Source: Lytechinus pictus (lineage: Eukaryota; Echinodermata; Echinoidea; Temnopleuroida; Toxopneustidae). Taken from it: a DNA stretch of 64,000 nucleotides. The notes under the pieces are model-generated. The model was not told the DNA's origin and searched no databases. It saw only the letters and a list, made by a program, of their open reading frames with translations. A program made the translations under genes and the position numbers. This document shows, piece by piece, positions 46,201 to 58,020 of the stretch. The DNA lies in assembly GCF_037042905.1 (NCBI RefSeq), contig NC_087245.1:11361501-11425500 (forward strand), written 5' to 3'. Positions within the stretch are counted from its first letter, which is position 1. The number at the start of each line of letters is the position of its first letter.

Positions 46201-49200
46201 TACTGCACTTTCTCCTCTGAGTGCACTTTGAACTTTGAACTCTTCCCAATGTGTGAAAACTTCCTGTAATGCTGAGTGATTGCCAGAGGCATGGGATTTG
46301 TGGATAGATAGGCCGTGGATGTACTAGAGAAGTGTGAGGTTCCACTTCCCTGGATAGAGTCTATGGAGTGGTTCTTTTCAAAGAATTTATTGAGGGCCAT
46401 GGAGAGGGCATATAAACATAATTTGTAATAGAAAGGGGGGAAAAGGTAGCTTTTTTATTATCCTTACTCCCCGGCCCCCCCACTCAGTGTTATTTAGGGT
46501 ACGCCTATGCTCGTTCCCTCCCTTTGAAAGCACCCCCCTATCGAAGGTCTGCCAAAATTTCTGAACCCCCTTTCGAGGGCTTTTCGCTGGCTTTTTCTGC
46601 CTTAGAGACCCCCCTAAATCCGGAACACTGCTCAATGTACCCCCTATCTCAGGTGAGCTCTCATTCCAACAACAGGTCCGTACTTTACTTTTCAAAATGA
46701 AATAATCCTGAATTCAGGATTATTCAGGCTCATTCGGATATGCTTTCAAAACTAGCAGGAATTTCAGGAATTTGATCCCGGGATTTTATCAATTTTTCTA
46801 TGTTATTCAAAATATTTTATAACCCCCTTTTAAAATTTCTCAGGAGTCCAAAGAGAGAGATAAAAAAACACCCCCTTTTTAAAGAAATCTCTGGGTGAAA
46901 ATACAAATACACCCCCCTTTTTTACAAAATCGCGGGCAGGACTTGTCCCGCGAAAAATTACCCCTTTACCGGACATTTTGGGAACACGCATGCGGTCCTT
47001 CCGACCCCAGAGTGAGGGGGCCGGGCCTTACTCGTATTCATATACCTGTAATAGCGCAGGAATACTGTACATTGTTTATGGTTCTGGGTTTAAGAATGGT
47101 GTCCACCCCTCCCCTCATACATGTGCAATTTTTAAGTTGTAGGCCTACAATACAAGTCAAATACATTGGTTTCAATGATTTATACAACAATGCAACATTT
47201 GATTGTGGGTTGTTGTCAAAATTTGAAAGAATTCCAGCATGTCCTTGAATACTTGATGGATTTAGCGCACATGCGTATAGCATGTCCTGTTACAGCTCTG
47301 TGCATATATAGTATTGGTATTCTTTACTGCCCTATACCTACATATGCACAATTGCAGATGGCATACAAATGTACTTTTACTTAATCAGAGTGACTGAGAA
47401 GCAGTACATTGGCTAGTCTGTAATAACTTACATATTTCATGATTTATCATGCGAAAAAGGGGTACTCCAGGCTGAAAATAATATGATTTGGACAGAAAAA
47501 GAAAAATCAGATAAATTAACAAACCACTAAAAATTTATCAAAATTGGACAAGGAATTAAAAAGCTATGGCATTTTAAAAATTTGCATTATTCTGGTTAAA
47601 ACAGTTCTAGGCATTTCAATGGGCAAACTGATGTCATATTCCCACTTGTTATTTGTATTTTATATTTGTAATTAGGTTTATTCAACTTTTTCCTCTGAGA
47701 ACTGAAAAATTGGATTGACAATTGAAATAGTGCATTGATTAGATCTTCATTGCTGCAACTTATTTGATTATAAGGGAGACGTATCATTCACTCATAAGTG
47801 AAAAAATGAAATAATTTTGATTTCATGTAATAACATAAGAAAAAGGAAAGTGGGGGTCCTGATGTGACATCAGCCCACCTACTGAGTATTCATGACATCT
47901 ATATAGCTGTTTTCCCAAAATTACAATAGTTACATTTTAAAGTTCAATTACTCCGTTATTTATACTTATATTTTCAGCCCGGATTACCCCTTTAATGGAA
48001 ACTGCTGTGCCTCTTTTTCTTTAGATTTAATCTCTTGCTCTTTATCTCCTTCTTTCTTTATTTCTTTCTGTCTATCTCTCTTTCGTTTGTTCTCTCTCTC
48101 ACTCTTTCTGATTACTATTGAAATTAACTTTGTTTTCATAGATTTACATGTAACACTTTTTAGATTCCCTTTTCAACCACTTTATAATCTATTCTAATCA
48201 TTACAACATTGCTTGAACATTACATACCATAGCACTGTATGTATTATGCACTTGTTGACTTCAAAGTTCAAATTTATGCAGATGTTGCCAAGAAAAAATT
48301 AATGGCAGTTATTCTTGCAGAAATATAAAACAAATATGCACCCACAAACAATACTCTATTGAAAAAGAGCATCATGCATGATGGCTTGAGGTGAATTTGA
48401 AGGCATGCTCTACTGCGCATGAGGCATGTTATTAAGATCTATGATACATAATAAACATACCACATGCCTCAGAATGAGAGGAACATTCAAAACATGCCAG
48501 GGACGTTCAGACCCAGAAACATTAACTGCTGGAAAATAACCAGGCAAAACTTTATTTTGGACCTTTCACAACCTGCCTATATCTGTAACATTGCAGTCAA
48601 TGGGGATTTTCCAAGGCTCTTTTATACATTATCCAGGGCTCTTTTGGGCATTCCTTGGGGGGCAAAATCCCCCTGAGTCCCCTTTTATTTTCCCCTGCTA
48701 AATACCAATACTGTTCTCTTACATATTAAAGCTTTGTGCAACTAATACGAAAATTACCCTAATATGAATTTTGATCACTGTGCATTGATTGGGATTCAAA
48801 ATCTTACCTACATGTAGGCCACTTGCTCAAGTGCACAAAATGAATATCATCTTTTCAGTATTATTACCTGGAATTACATGTATATTTTTCATTCATGAAT
48901 GAAGACATAAATGTAGGTCTTACATGTAGGCCTATTTATAACAAGATCTGTGATAATCTTTGAACTGGCCATATATTTGAAAATCTAATCACAGCTTTGT
49001 GGGGAACTTATTAGAAGAGAACCATGAATTCCTGGCTATACATTGTACATGTTTACAACAAGAGAGAGATACATGTAGGAGATGTCCCGACCATTTTACA
49101 ATCTACTCATCAAATTGCCATTTACATACTATACATTGTAGACTTGAATAGTGATCTTAATTTTTCAAATAGCTGTTACCTTGTAATTCCTTTTGTGCGA

Positions 49201-52200
49201 TTTATTTCACTTTCACCTTTCTGTTTTCTCACTTTTCTCCTCTTCCATCCTTTACATTCCCTTAAAAAAAGAGACTTTTGAACTATCAAATCTATACAAC
49301 AGACAGATGATGGAAATGTGAGGATGGAAAATTCATTTTAAACATGGCTCATGCGAGCAATGTTTTGATGGAATGGGTTCTCACGCTATTATCACACAAT
49401 ATTACTTTGCCATTTTCTCCTAGGATACCACTCTTATACAGTCTATAATGACTGGAATTGATACTGGAAGAGCACTTTTATTATGAAAGAAATACTGCTT
49501 TGAAGTTCAATATAAATCTTTGACAAAATAAATTATAAAATAAGAGATAAAATCAATTCCTTTGTCAGAGGACTAAATCCTGGATCAGAGCCCTATTGCA
49601 TAAAAGTTACTGTTATGATAACTTTGCCATCCAATGGTAATTACCATGGCAACGATGATCAACAGCCAATCAGAATCAAGAATCCCATGAAAGTTACCAT
49701 TGCATGGCAAAGATACCATAATGGTAACCTTTATGCAATGGGGCCCTAGAAGTTTATAGAGCCAATCAGAGTTCCCTTTGCCTTAACTTTTGCAGTGCTT
49801 TATATTTGTTGCATCGTGCGTAACAAAAACAATTAATAGGGCAGGGCCCTACATGTTAATTTTTTTTTTTGTAGAGATACAGAAAATATATTAAATTTCC
49901 TATAAATGGGCTTACGGAACAGAAGAGAAAGCATCATGTGTGTTTCTGATAATTTGATTGCATACATGTACATGATATATATACACATGTATCATACCTG
50001 CTTTACACTAGTTTAATAGTGGAATGTTTCATTCTCTGGTTGTACTGTATGCCATCCTTGTACATTTTTTCTATGAGATCATGCTTCATATGGCAGAATT
50101 TAATGATAATATTTACTCAAGATCATATGAAATTCTAGCATTTTTCGAAATCCTACATCTCAATACAAAACATGGAAAGGCACAATGGAGTCCATTTCAA
50201 GGAGGCGTGTCTACTTTCTATCCCAGTGGAGTGGTTGTGTTATTTTTGCACAGGATATGGTGGAAGTGATGACATAAACAGAGATACATGTAGTGTGACC
50301 TGAATTTCCAGGTCACCAATGCTTGACTCAACATGGGAGAATCTTCAGGAGAACGAAGAGATTGTGATATACTGTTTCACTTTCCAACAACCTGTTGAAC
50401 ATCTGGCATCATTCTGATTTTCTGAGCAGACTTTTGCTGAATCTTTATTTTAAATGGTTGTACAGGGGACATGGTTTTATAGACATGTATGCTCTGTACA
50501 TGTAGTGTCTTCCTCAAAGGACAAGTCCAACCCAACCAAAAGTTGAAAGGAGAAAAATCCAAGAATCATAACACTGACAATTTAATCAGAATCAGATACT
50601 ATAAGAGAGTTATGACATTTTAAGTTTTGCTTGATTTCACAAAACGTCCTGGTCGGCATCATTGGCGGCGGAAGCTAAAAATTTTAGGGGGGACGCAGGA
50701 AACAAAATTGACAAGCAAAATAAAATAAATAAATAAAAAAAAAGGTTAGCAACCAAAATTTCAGGGAGGGAATACCAAAATTGTTTGACAAGCAAAAAAA
50801 AAAAGGTCATCAACAAAAATTTAGGGGGATCGTCCCCCCACCTCAAATTTAGGGGGGACACGTCCCCCTCGCTTCCGCCGCCTATGGTCGGAATGCAAAT
50901 GAGGGGTAGATAACATCAAACATTCACTATTTCTTTTATTGTGTGAAACTATATTTTTATTCCTCCCTGAACATGCGGTATTACCATTGTTTTAATGTTA
51001 TGGTTCACCTCAACAAAAAGTTGATTTGAATAAAAAGAGAAAAATCCAACAAGCATAACACTGACAAATTTCACCCAAATCGGATGTAGAATAAGAAAGT
51101 TATGACATTTTGAAGTTTCACTTAATTTCACAAAACAGTTTATTTATATATATATGCCCACCCTGGTCAGTATGCAAATGATGAGACTAATGACATCATC
51201 CACTCTTTTTTATTTTATTGTATGAAATATGGATTATTCTAATTGTCTTCTTGTTATCAAGTGAAACAATTATTAATTTCTCCCTGAACATGTGGAAATA
51301 GCATTGTTTTTCTATTTGGTTCAGTCAAGTTGGTCCTTATTGTCAAATCTGTAAAAAATGAAATATTGTATTATTCAAACAAAAAACAAAAGAAATAGTG
51401 AGGAACATCGTCGACTGTCTCATTTGCATGTCACCGAGTTGTGCATATCACTGTTAATTGTTATGTGAAAAATATAAAATGTCATAACTTTCTTATTTTA
51501 CATCCGATTTTGATGAAACTTTCAGCGTTATGCTAGTTAAGATATTCTCTTTATTCAAATCAACATTTTTCTGGGTTGGACTTGACCTTTAAGTTTGTCC
51601 TTAATGTCAAAACTGTAAAAATTAAAATATTGTATTCAAACAATATTTTTCTCTATTGATTAAAATAATATTTTCCTCTATTGATTAAAATCAAAATTTT
51701 TCTGAGGTGGAATTGACCTTTAAGCTTAATATTCAACGGATGAATTGGCTTTGTCAAAAGTAGACAATTTGATTGTGGCAGAATGATGGTATCTATTTTT
51801 ATCATCAACAATAGCTGATCTTTTTAGACAAAATGGAAGTCGTAATTATTAAAAAAGGGGGGCAACAAATACATGTTATCAAGGTTCATTAAACAGCTTG
51901 CCTGATGTCCAGCTGGCAGGCTGCATTTTAAGGCCAAGTGCAGTTATGATACAAATAGACCATTCTTATCCCCTGCCCATAGAACACATGTACACAACAC
52001 TCGTAATAGTAATTACAGTGCACATGTGTAGGTAATGAATCATAAATATGGCCTACATGGAACAATATCAGGAGAGAAAAAAATAAAAGGAAAATTAATA
52101 TTTCTAATGATTAGTTATAGGTAGTTGTGAGTTCATCTGATCGATGAAAAACATCTGTTATACATGTATATCAGCCTCAACAACACAGGTCTGCTATTTG

Positions 52201-54375
52201 TACAGAATGAACAATGTAGGTTCCATTGTCTCAATGTGTCATATTAAACAAGTATTCATTATAACAGAGACCCTGCAATTACTCTCCCACTTTAGCTTGT
52301 AGAGTTATCTGTTTATGTGTGGATCTAAAAAGATGAAAATGTTATAAATACCGGTATATCTTGCTATGAGAAAATATTGATTTTGGACATTTTACATATG
52401 AAAGAAAGTGTTGATGTAACATGGGAGAATTGTAAATAAAGAAACAAGCTAATGTAGCCAATTTTCATTCATTGCATTCATGCATTGTATTATGTCAATT
52501 ATATCATTGGTAAAATGTTAAATGCAAATATATGCCGTATTGGAGGGAAATAAAAAAAATAAGAAAAATACATTCTATTGAATATTGTACTCTATGATTT
52601 GCATGTAGAATAGGTTGGAAGAATGTATAAAATCAGAGTATGGTCAAATATGAAACACATCAGCCATATTAGGCATTGCTATTTTGTTCTGTTTTCTACA
52701 TTTGTGTGCAACATTGCCAAGTGTCTTCTGCTTAAATTGTTTATATGTTTAATGTTCAATATAGACAATAAAATTAGTCAATAAACTTGAGATTGAAATT
52801 GAATTGAAGTGTAAAATATTATTGGTGAATTCAATTGTTTTTAACTGTTTGTTTTTTTATTTTATTTTTTAAAATACAGATCCATTCCTAAAGAGTTACA
52901 AGGCACACTTGGTGCAACCAGTTCTTCTTCAGAAATATCTTCCCATCTTGCTTTCGGCATCGAGCTCATCCTCACTTTCATCTATGTCTTTGTTGTGCTA
53001 TCATCATGGGAACTGAGATTGCCTGAGAGTGGCTATTACTGGCCCTGCTGTCGAGCCCTTGTCATCGGTATCACATATAGTATGAACACTATGTGGGGGG
53101 TAAGCATGAAATATCTGAATTACATATTCCTTACTCTCAGTCAGTGCATTATCTTTGGAGGGGGGGGGGCTTGTATTTTAATAAATACTTTATATTGTGA
53201 CTTCAGTAAAGAAAAAAAAAATTGTGTGTTTCTTATTGGAAGACAGTCCTTGGGCATTCCACTACCGTTACAGTGTACATTTTCAATTCTAAAGAATTTA
53301 TGGGTTTCTAGATTTATCCCATTAGTTTTCTCTGTTTTGATATATCTCTCCATTAATATGTGTAAGTGCCGTATCTTTTGATTTAGCGATCATGCTGTTC
53401 CTCAACCCTCGCCTCCTAGTGCTTCATCTCTATTTATGCCCCCTTTTTTCCTTTGCATTTCAGTATGCATTTACTCAAGCAAGCATGAATCCAGCCCGAT
53501 CATTAGCTGCTGCTGTAATAACGAGCTTGGATACAACATTATGGCTTGTCTTATTAGAGGTGAGTTGGAGAAGAATATTCCACATGCCAATGCCTTTATG
53601 ATGAGTGGCATGGAGGTAGGAGAGGAGGGTTCCTCATCAATGTAAACAAAATAGATGAAATTAACCCTTTCAGCATGTAGGCAAGTATGAAGGGATACTT
53701 TTCAAGTATATTAAGAAAAAAAATTGACAAAAGTATTTGTGGAAATCGCCATGAAAGATGTGTATTACTAAAATCAGAGGTATTAGACTTAAATTTTCCT
53801 GATGCAATTTATGTTTAAGGATGAATTACATAAAGTTATTGATTTGAAGAGTAGGTCAATCTCTTGAAAAAATAGAAAATAATTCATTGTCTCCCTAATG
53901 AAAGTGTGGCTCCACTATTTTAGTGGGCCAGTGATATCATAAGCTCACTTTGTATTTGGTATATTTTCCAGCATCCCATCAGCATTTCCAAACCACTGGC
54001 TGGTCATCTTTTCTCAATTTGAGAACAGAGAATATAAATGTAGGGATTTGCCATTGTTTGAAAATGTATCTTTTACAAATAATTCTTGTTCCCTTGCCAA
54101 CTGACTTTTTAATGATAAATATTATTTGATTGCTTTGTTCATTACTTGTAATATTATTATATTTGCTTCAGGTCTATGTGGCTGGCCCAGTACTAGGCGC
54201 TGTTTTGTCGGCCCTAATTTACAAGTACATCTTTGCAACAATGGCGATCCGAGACCGTAGGAGGCGTAAGAACGAGAGGGCTTTGAATGGCGACTCATCG
54301 GAAGAGGAAAACATGGTCGTACTTCAGAACATTCAATCCCCAGTAGGGAGGATCAAGGATACAAGAGATCTTTAG
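40088..54375 (+). CDS. Aquaporin (AQP1/AQP4-like fold) with NPV/NPA pore motifs, five coding exons
   Basis: A membrane channel of the major intrinsic protein family, complete at 289 residues. Exons: 40088-40274, 40624-40786, 52880-53099, 53464-53559, 54172-54375; all introns GT-AG and phases join. The start is ATG at 40088 in CAAAATGG, a good context. Visible in order: a cysteine-rich N-tail (C12, C13, C15, C20, C22), TM1 with the conserved AEF glutamate (E26), a sequon at N43, the first half-helix SGSHLNPVV with NPV at 79-81, and the second ASMNPARS with NPA at 199-201 and R202. Aligned without gaps to AQP4 over ALVIGITYSMN...NPARS, the aromatic/arginine filter reads L59/T187/A196/R202 where AQP1 has F/H/C/R. 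The tail has a basic run (RDRRRRK) and an acidic SSEEE that could be a CK2 site. Selectivity cannot be read from sequence; loss of Phe and His suggests a wider pore than strict water channels. The subfamily is unsure, so no symbol is given. Confidence 0.93.
40624..40786 (+). CDS. Aquaporin coding exon 2: first half-helix (NPV) and TM3
   Basis: 2 + 53 codons + 2 bases; acceptor TTTCCACAG, donor GG|GTGAGA. It encodes SGSHLNPVVTMG, where almost all aquaporins have NPA, then TM3. Confidence 0.94.
40812..41030 (+). mobile_element. Left-arm fragment of a foldback MITE related to 47455-47994
   Basis: TTAAAGTGGTACTTTAGGC at the left, then ATTTCATCAAAATCCGACAAGG and TTTGCATTATTCCGGTGAA shared with the later element. 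The right arm is not recognisable. Confidence 0.65.
41123..41416 (+). repeat. 163-bp tandem repeat, about 1.8 copies
   Basis: GTTGGGGGTATTTGTT starts at 41123 and 41286. Units share AACTTTGAAAAT, GAAACTTGGACAT and GTTTCAGGTCACATGACCA. Confidence 0.88.
41772..42102 (+). mobile_element. tRNA-derived SINE, full length
   Basis: A box in CGTGGTGTAGTGGTTCTGA, B box in TTGTTCGAATCCC, body GGCAAGGCGTTAATCCACAC and GATACCCGGTAGG, tail AAAGCGCTATATATAAG then ATTATT. Confidence 0.9.
43955..44015 (+). repeat. Decayed copy of part of the piggyBac-like element
   Basis: GGAACTGCATGCATACAGGCG...TTTGGTCTAGAAAGTTGCACAAGACTTGAAA parallels 37007-37063 of the 36330-37177 element, with several C-to-T or G-to-A changes at CpG positions. 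Confidence 0.6.
46470..47025. mobile_element. CCCGG-terminated element with 8-bp target duplication, 556 bp
   Basis: The left end CCCGGCCCCCCCACTC and the inverted right end CCCGGCCCCCTCACTC match, flanked by CCTTACTC at 46462-46469 and 47026-47033. An 8-bp duplication suggests hAT-type integration. The interior has repeated AC(C)nTTT motifs. No transposase frame. Confidence 0.85.
47455..47994. mobile_element. Foldback MITE, about 540 bp
   Basis: Left AAAGGGGTACTCCAGGCTGAAAAT against the right-end complement AAAGGGGTAATCCGGGCTGAAAAT. TTTAA is at the right border; the left TTAA has decayed. Confidence 0.82.
49588..49748. mobile_element. Palindromic MITE, about 160 bp
   Basis: Left CCCTATTGCATAAAAGTTAC and right-end complement CCCCATTGCATAAAGGTTAC are inverted repeats continuing through ACTTTGCCAT. 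No ORF. Confidence 0.82.
50514..51723. mobile_element. Composite of foldback MITEs related to 33653-34225, with a nested insertion
   Basis: It starts AAAGGACAAGTCCAACCC; right ends TTGGACTTGACCTTTAA (to about 51595) and GTGGAATTGACCTTTAA (to 51723) imply two overlapping or nested copies. Shared arms include AAATCGGATGTAGAATAAG and TTTACATCCGATTTTGATG. Confidence 0.75.
50660..50885. mobile_element. 226-bp insertion with imperfect 9-bp target duplication
   Basis: The ends contain GGCGGCGGAAGC and GCTTCCGCCGCC as inverted repeats, flanked by GGTCGGCAT (50651-50659) and GGTCGGAAT (50886-50894). It interrupts the MITE between CCTGGTCGG and ATGCAAATGAGG. Confidence 0.78.
52880..53099 (+). CDS. Aquaporin coding exon 3: TM4 and TM5
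   Basis: 1 + 73 codons; acceptor AAATACAG, donor GGG|GTAAGC. It encodes loop C, IELILTFIYVFVVL (TM4) and RALVIGITYSMNTMWG (TM5, with T187 at the filter histidine position). Confidence 0.93.
53464..53559 (+). CDS. Aquaporin coding exon 4: second half-helix (NPA)
   Basis: 32 codons, phase 0 to 0; acceptor TTGCATTTCAG, donor GAG|GTGAGT. It encodes YAFTQASMNPARSLAAAV with the pore arginine after NPA. Confidence 0.94.
54172..54375 (+). CDS. Aquaporin coding exon 5: TM6 and cytosolic tail
   Basis: 67 codons + TAG; acceptor TTGCTTCAG. VYVAGPVLGAVLSALIYKYIF is TM6. The last 65 coding bases lie inside a 168-bp tandem duplication that continues into the 3' UTR. Confidence 0.93.
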   Translation, partial: VYVAGPVLGAVLSALIYKYIFATMAIRDRRRRKNERALNGDSSEEENMVVLQNIQSPVGRIKDTRDL

Positions 54376-54647
54376 TTCTCCCGGGAGGATTCCATATTAT
54401 CTGTTCTCTGACTCATGAGGAGAATGCATACTGCATATCTTCTACGTGACCTACAGGAAATGACTCCGTGATCCTGTAACATGGTCGTACTTTAGAACAT
54501 TCAGTCCCCGGTAGGGAGGATCAAGGATACAAGAGATCTTTAGTTCTCCCGGGAGGATTCCATATTGTCTGTTCTCTGACTCATGAGGAGAATGTTTACT
54601 CCATATCTTCTAGGTGACCTACAGGAAATGACACCATGATCCTGTAC
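54311..54647 (+). repeat. 168-bp tandem duplication spanning the aquaporin stop codon
   Basis: The block starting ACATGGTCGTACTT at 54311 is repeated at 54479, period 168, with few differences over both copies. Copy 1 holds the last coding bases, the stop and 103 bases of UTR. In copy 2 the same frame reads ATG GTC GTA CTT TAG, so it is non-coding UTR. Confidence 0.92.
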
Positions 54648-57600
54648 AAACTCCACATAGACATTGTAGAATGTAATGTACATCATCCCAACTTCTGTTA
54701 ATTTGGTATTCCATTCAAGATCTTTGAGACAATTGTCCTGGATCTGCTAGACCAGGTTCAAGATTGGAAATGGAAATAAATATCGTGCCAAAGGGTTTTA
54801 AATGAAGCACATGAAGTACCGTTTATACATGGAGTACTTCTTTAAGATCTGCATATATTCTACAGGAGAAGCTTTCCATACGATCATAATATACCAATGA
54901 AGTGAGTGATTACAGGTCATTCAAATGATGGAGAAAGGAATGTCATCCTTGCTGGTCATCATCATGGAGAAATATATTTCAGTTCAAGGAATCCTGTACT
55001 ACATGTACATGTACATCCATGTTTGGTGAAACAATGTCATAAACGATGTACTAAACTATGAGTTGTTGAGATAACTATATTTCATGGTACTAATCTTGAT
55101 TATGCCAAGATCTAGAGTCATTTGGAAGAATATATATTCTGAGTCTGATACAAAAATAGATGGAAACACAAATCACTGTACATTTGGTAAATAATATTTA
55201 TCAAATTCAAATATTTTCCATTTGAAAATTTCTCATGATAAGCTAGAGACTGTCATGTTTCTTTAATCATGCTATAAAGGGGATTGGACATTGATATTGA
55301 TTTCAGAGTACAAGAAATAGATTGATATAAGACATGGAAATAATTTGAATATAGTGTTTTGTATTTTCCATTTGAACATTCCTTATCCATTATATTTATG
55401 TTCCCTCATTTATTCATCATTAATTAATAATGAGCTGAAGATTTTTATATTTCTTATACGTACTTTACCAAATACACTGTTACCATGTTAAGCATGCTTA
55501 TGGATAGGTACTAATAAATTCAAGAGTACAAGAGTAGATTGATTAAAAAAAAAATGGAATAATGATAATAATTTGAATAGAAATGAATTGTCATTTGATT
55601 TTGCTGTCCATGTGAATGTACAATATTTCATCATTCCTGTGGTACTAATACATAAACATGTAAAATAATTTTTCTTTTATCTCATGTTATTTAGCTACCT
55701 GTTTACGAATTGTTAATTAGATTTTAATATTTTTTTTACTGTTTTTATACCGGTAGGTATATTATTTTTTGTAAATTACTGGAATCTAAATTGCCATCAT
55801 TATGCTGTAATGATTCTTGTGAAGTCATTTTCATAATTATTTCTTAATCCGATTTTAAGTAAAAATTGGTGTACTTGAATATTAGATATACTTAATAGTG
55901 TGGTTCAATGGCACATGTACATGTATTTATGCCGTTTTAATTTCGACAAAGGCATCACCACAGCCCACAATGCCTTTGTTACAATGTAACCATTGCTTGC
56001 GTGGTGTGATAACAAAAGGAAATAAATAGAACTCAACACAAGATGGCAGCACACAGGAATATGAAGTAGCTTGGTTAGGTCAGTTTTGTGAGAGAAATCC
56101 ATTCTACAAAAATGGAATGGACCATGCTACTAACTCAATTCCAATCTATCCTTTAAATTTTCACTTTGTGATCTGAGCCAGAATATAAATGGGAAAAGAA
56201 AAATTTGATAAAATGACTTTAGGAACTTAATAGCTTGACAATGTCTGGTAGATATTAAAGTTGGAAGACTTTCTGAAATCATCCCTTGTGGATGAAATGT
56301 ACAACTGCAACACTTCAGTATCAGTACTAGTGTTGAGATCTACTTATAATATCTACTTAACAAAATAATAATTTGAATTGAATGTAAAAAAAACACAAAA
56401 CTACTTTTGATATCAGAGATTTTTAATGTTTTTTATATTTACTTTTAAGATCTACTCTAAATTTTACTAGTTTTCTATATCAGAAAAAAAATACAACTGA
56501 AACTACTTTTAATGTTGAGAGTTTTCATTTTTTTTACCTTTAATATCTACTTTTAATTCACTACTGTTAATGTCAGAGAAATTACAACTGAAACTACTTT
56601 TAGTATATGAGAAAGGATGTAGACTGGTTAACACACGCTAAAAAGATTGAAAATACATGTATCTGCATGCCTCTGCTTACCATTGGTGGTTGCTGGAGGC
56701 ATTACATTTTCTGGTTGTCCATCTGTCTTTGCCGTTTTTTTTTCTTTCTCGGGATAACTGAAGAAATTATTGACAATATCTGATTAGATTGGGGCCCCAA
56801 GATCAAAGGTCACACATGTCGTTATTGGGAAGTTTAGAAGTTATGCCTGTAACATATTTTGGGTCTCGCAAATATGGAAGCATAAAATTTCAATGTGTGC
56901 CGTTGAGAATCAATCTAGTCTTTTCTTTTTATTGGATCAACGATTACTTTGTCACTTGTCAAAATTGTTTTTTGTTGAGATAATGTTGAATATTGACTAC
57001 CAACATTGAACTTGTACACAAATGATATGTTTTTGCAAAAAATGTTTAACTAAAATTATATTTCATTGGTTTTAGCAGGTAATTTTCATGACATTTTCCC
57101 AGATAGATATTAGTTTTAGACCTTATTCTGTACAGTAGGTGATTTCATGATATGAAAAGAGAGTGGTGACTGAATTATGATTTAATCAGAAAAAAATGAA
57201 TACTTTCAAATTTGTAACCATTAACACTTTTCTTCATAGTGAAAGTTGCATTTCTCATCAATATGGTTTTTAATATTACATGTAGATATTAAAAACCGAC
57301 TGCTATAATGAATTTCTAATTGATAAATTCCCTCACCTGAAGATAACAAAACATTTATACTTTTGTGTATCATGGGGCTGTTGGATTGTTTTGGTAACCT
57401 ATTTGGCTGCATGAAGAGAATGGGATGGATAATTCTCAAATAATGTGTGTGAACATGACATCAAGGATTGTAAGGTATTGTGTGTTCTGATACCAAACTA
57501 CCTATTTCTTAATCTCATTTAAACAAGGTAATTTTAATATGTGTGATGATAGTTGTGTGTTTGTAAATTCATAAACTATGCAAGCTGTACTTGCCAGGGA

Positions 57601-58020
57601 AGGCAAATGTAAAATACTTGTCTCCTGAAACTTGCCTTCATTTTATCTGTCACATTTGTACAAATTCTCTTTGTATAGGTCATACATGTTTTAGATTCAT
57701 TACCCACTAGATTGAGGGGGTGCTTGCCCCCTTTACAAGCCAGGTATATTTCTGAACACTGTAAATAGAACAGGTACTTTGAAGTCCTCAAACCTAACTT
57801 AGCTCTGCAAAAGCCAGGTGTGAATCTTTGGTGATGATGTTTCATTTTCAATTTTTGAAAGTGATTGCTTAATTCTTATTGCTATAGCTCTTAATGAACT
57901 TAAAATTATGCATGCATTTTACCGTTATGTTTCCTTCTCTTCACCCTGTATTTCTCCCCTCTATCTTTCTCACTATCTCGCCTCTCTTTCTCTAACCCAT
58001 GCCTTCGCCATTCTTCTTCA
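54648..58020 (+). other. Aquaporin 3' UTR and downstream non-coding sequence
   Basis: An AATAAA at 54775-54780 is a candidate poly(A) signal; others follow (for example near 56018). 56290-56610 has degenerate repeats of a unit containing ACTGAAACTACTTTT. No coding potential was recognised in the rest. Confidence 0.4.

Larger units (their letters stand above)
40787..52879 (+). other. 12.1-kb aquaporin intron 2, rich in transposable elements
   Basis: It separates the exon with NPV/TM3 from that with TM4/TM5. It carries the elements listed separately below and no additional aquaporin exon; phase and alignment show none is missing. Confidence 0.85.
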
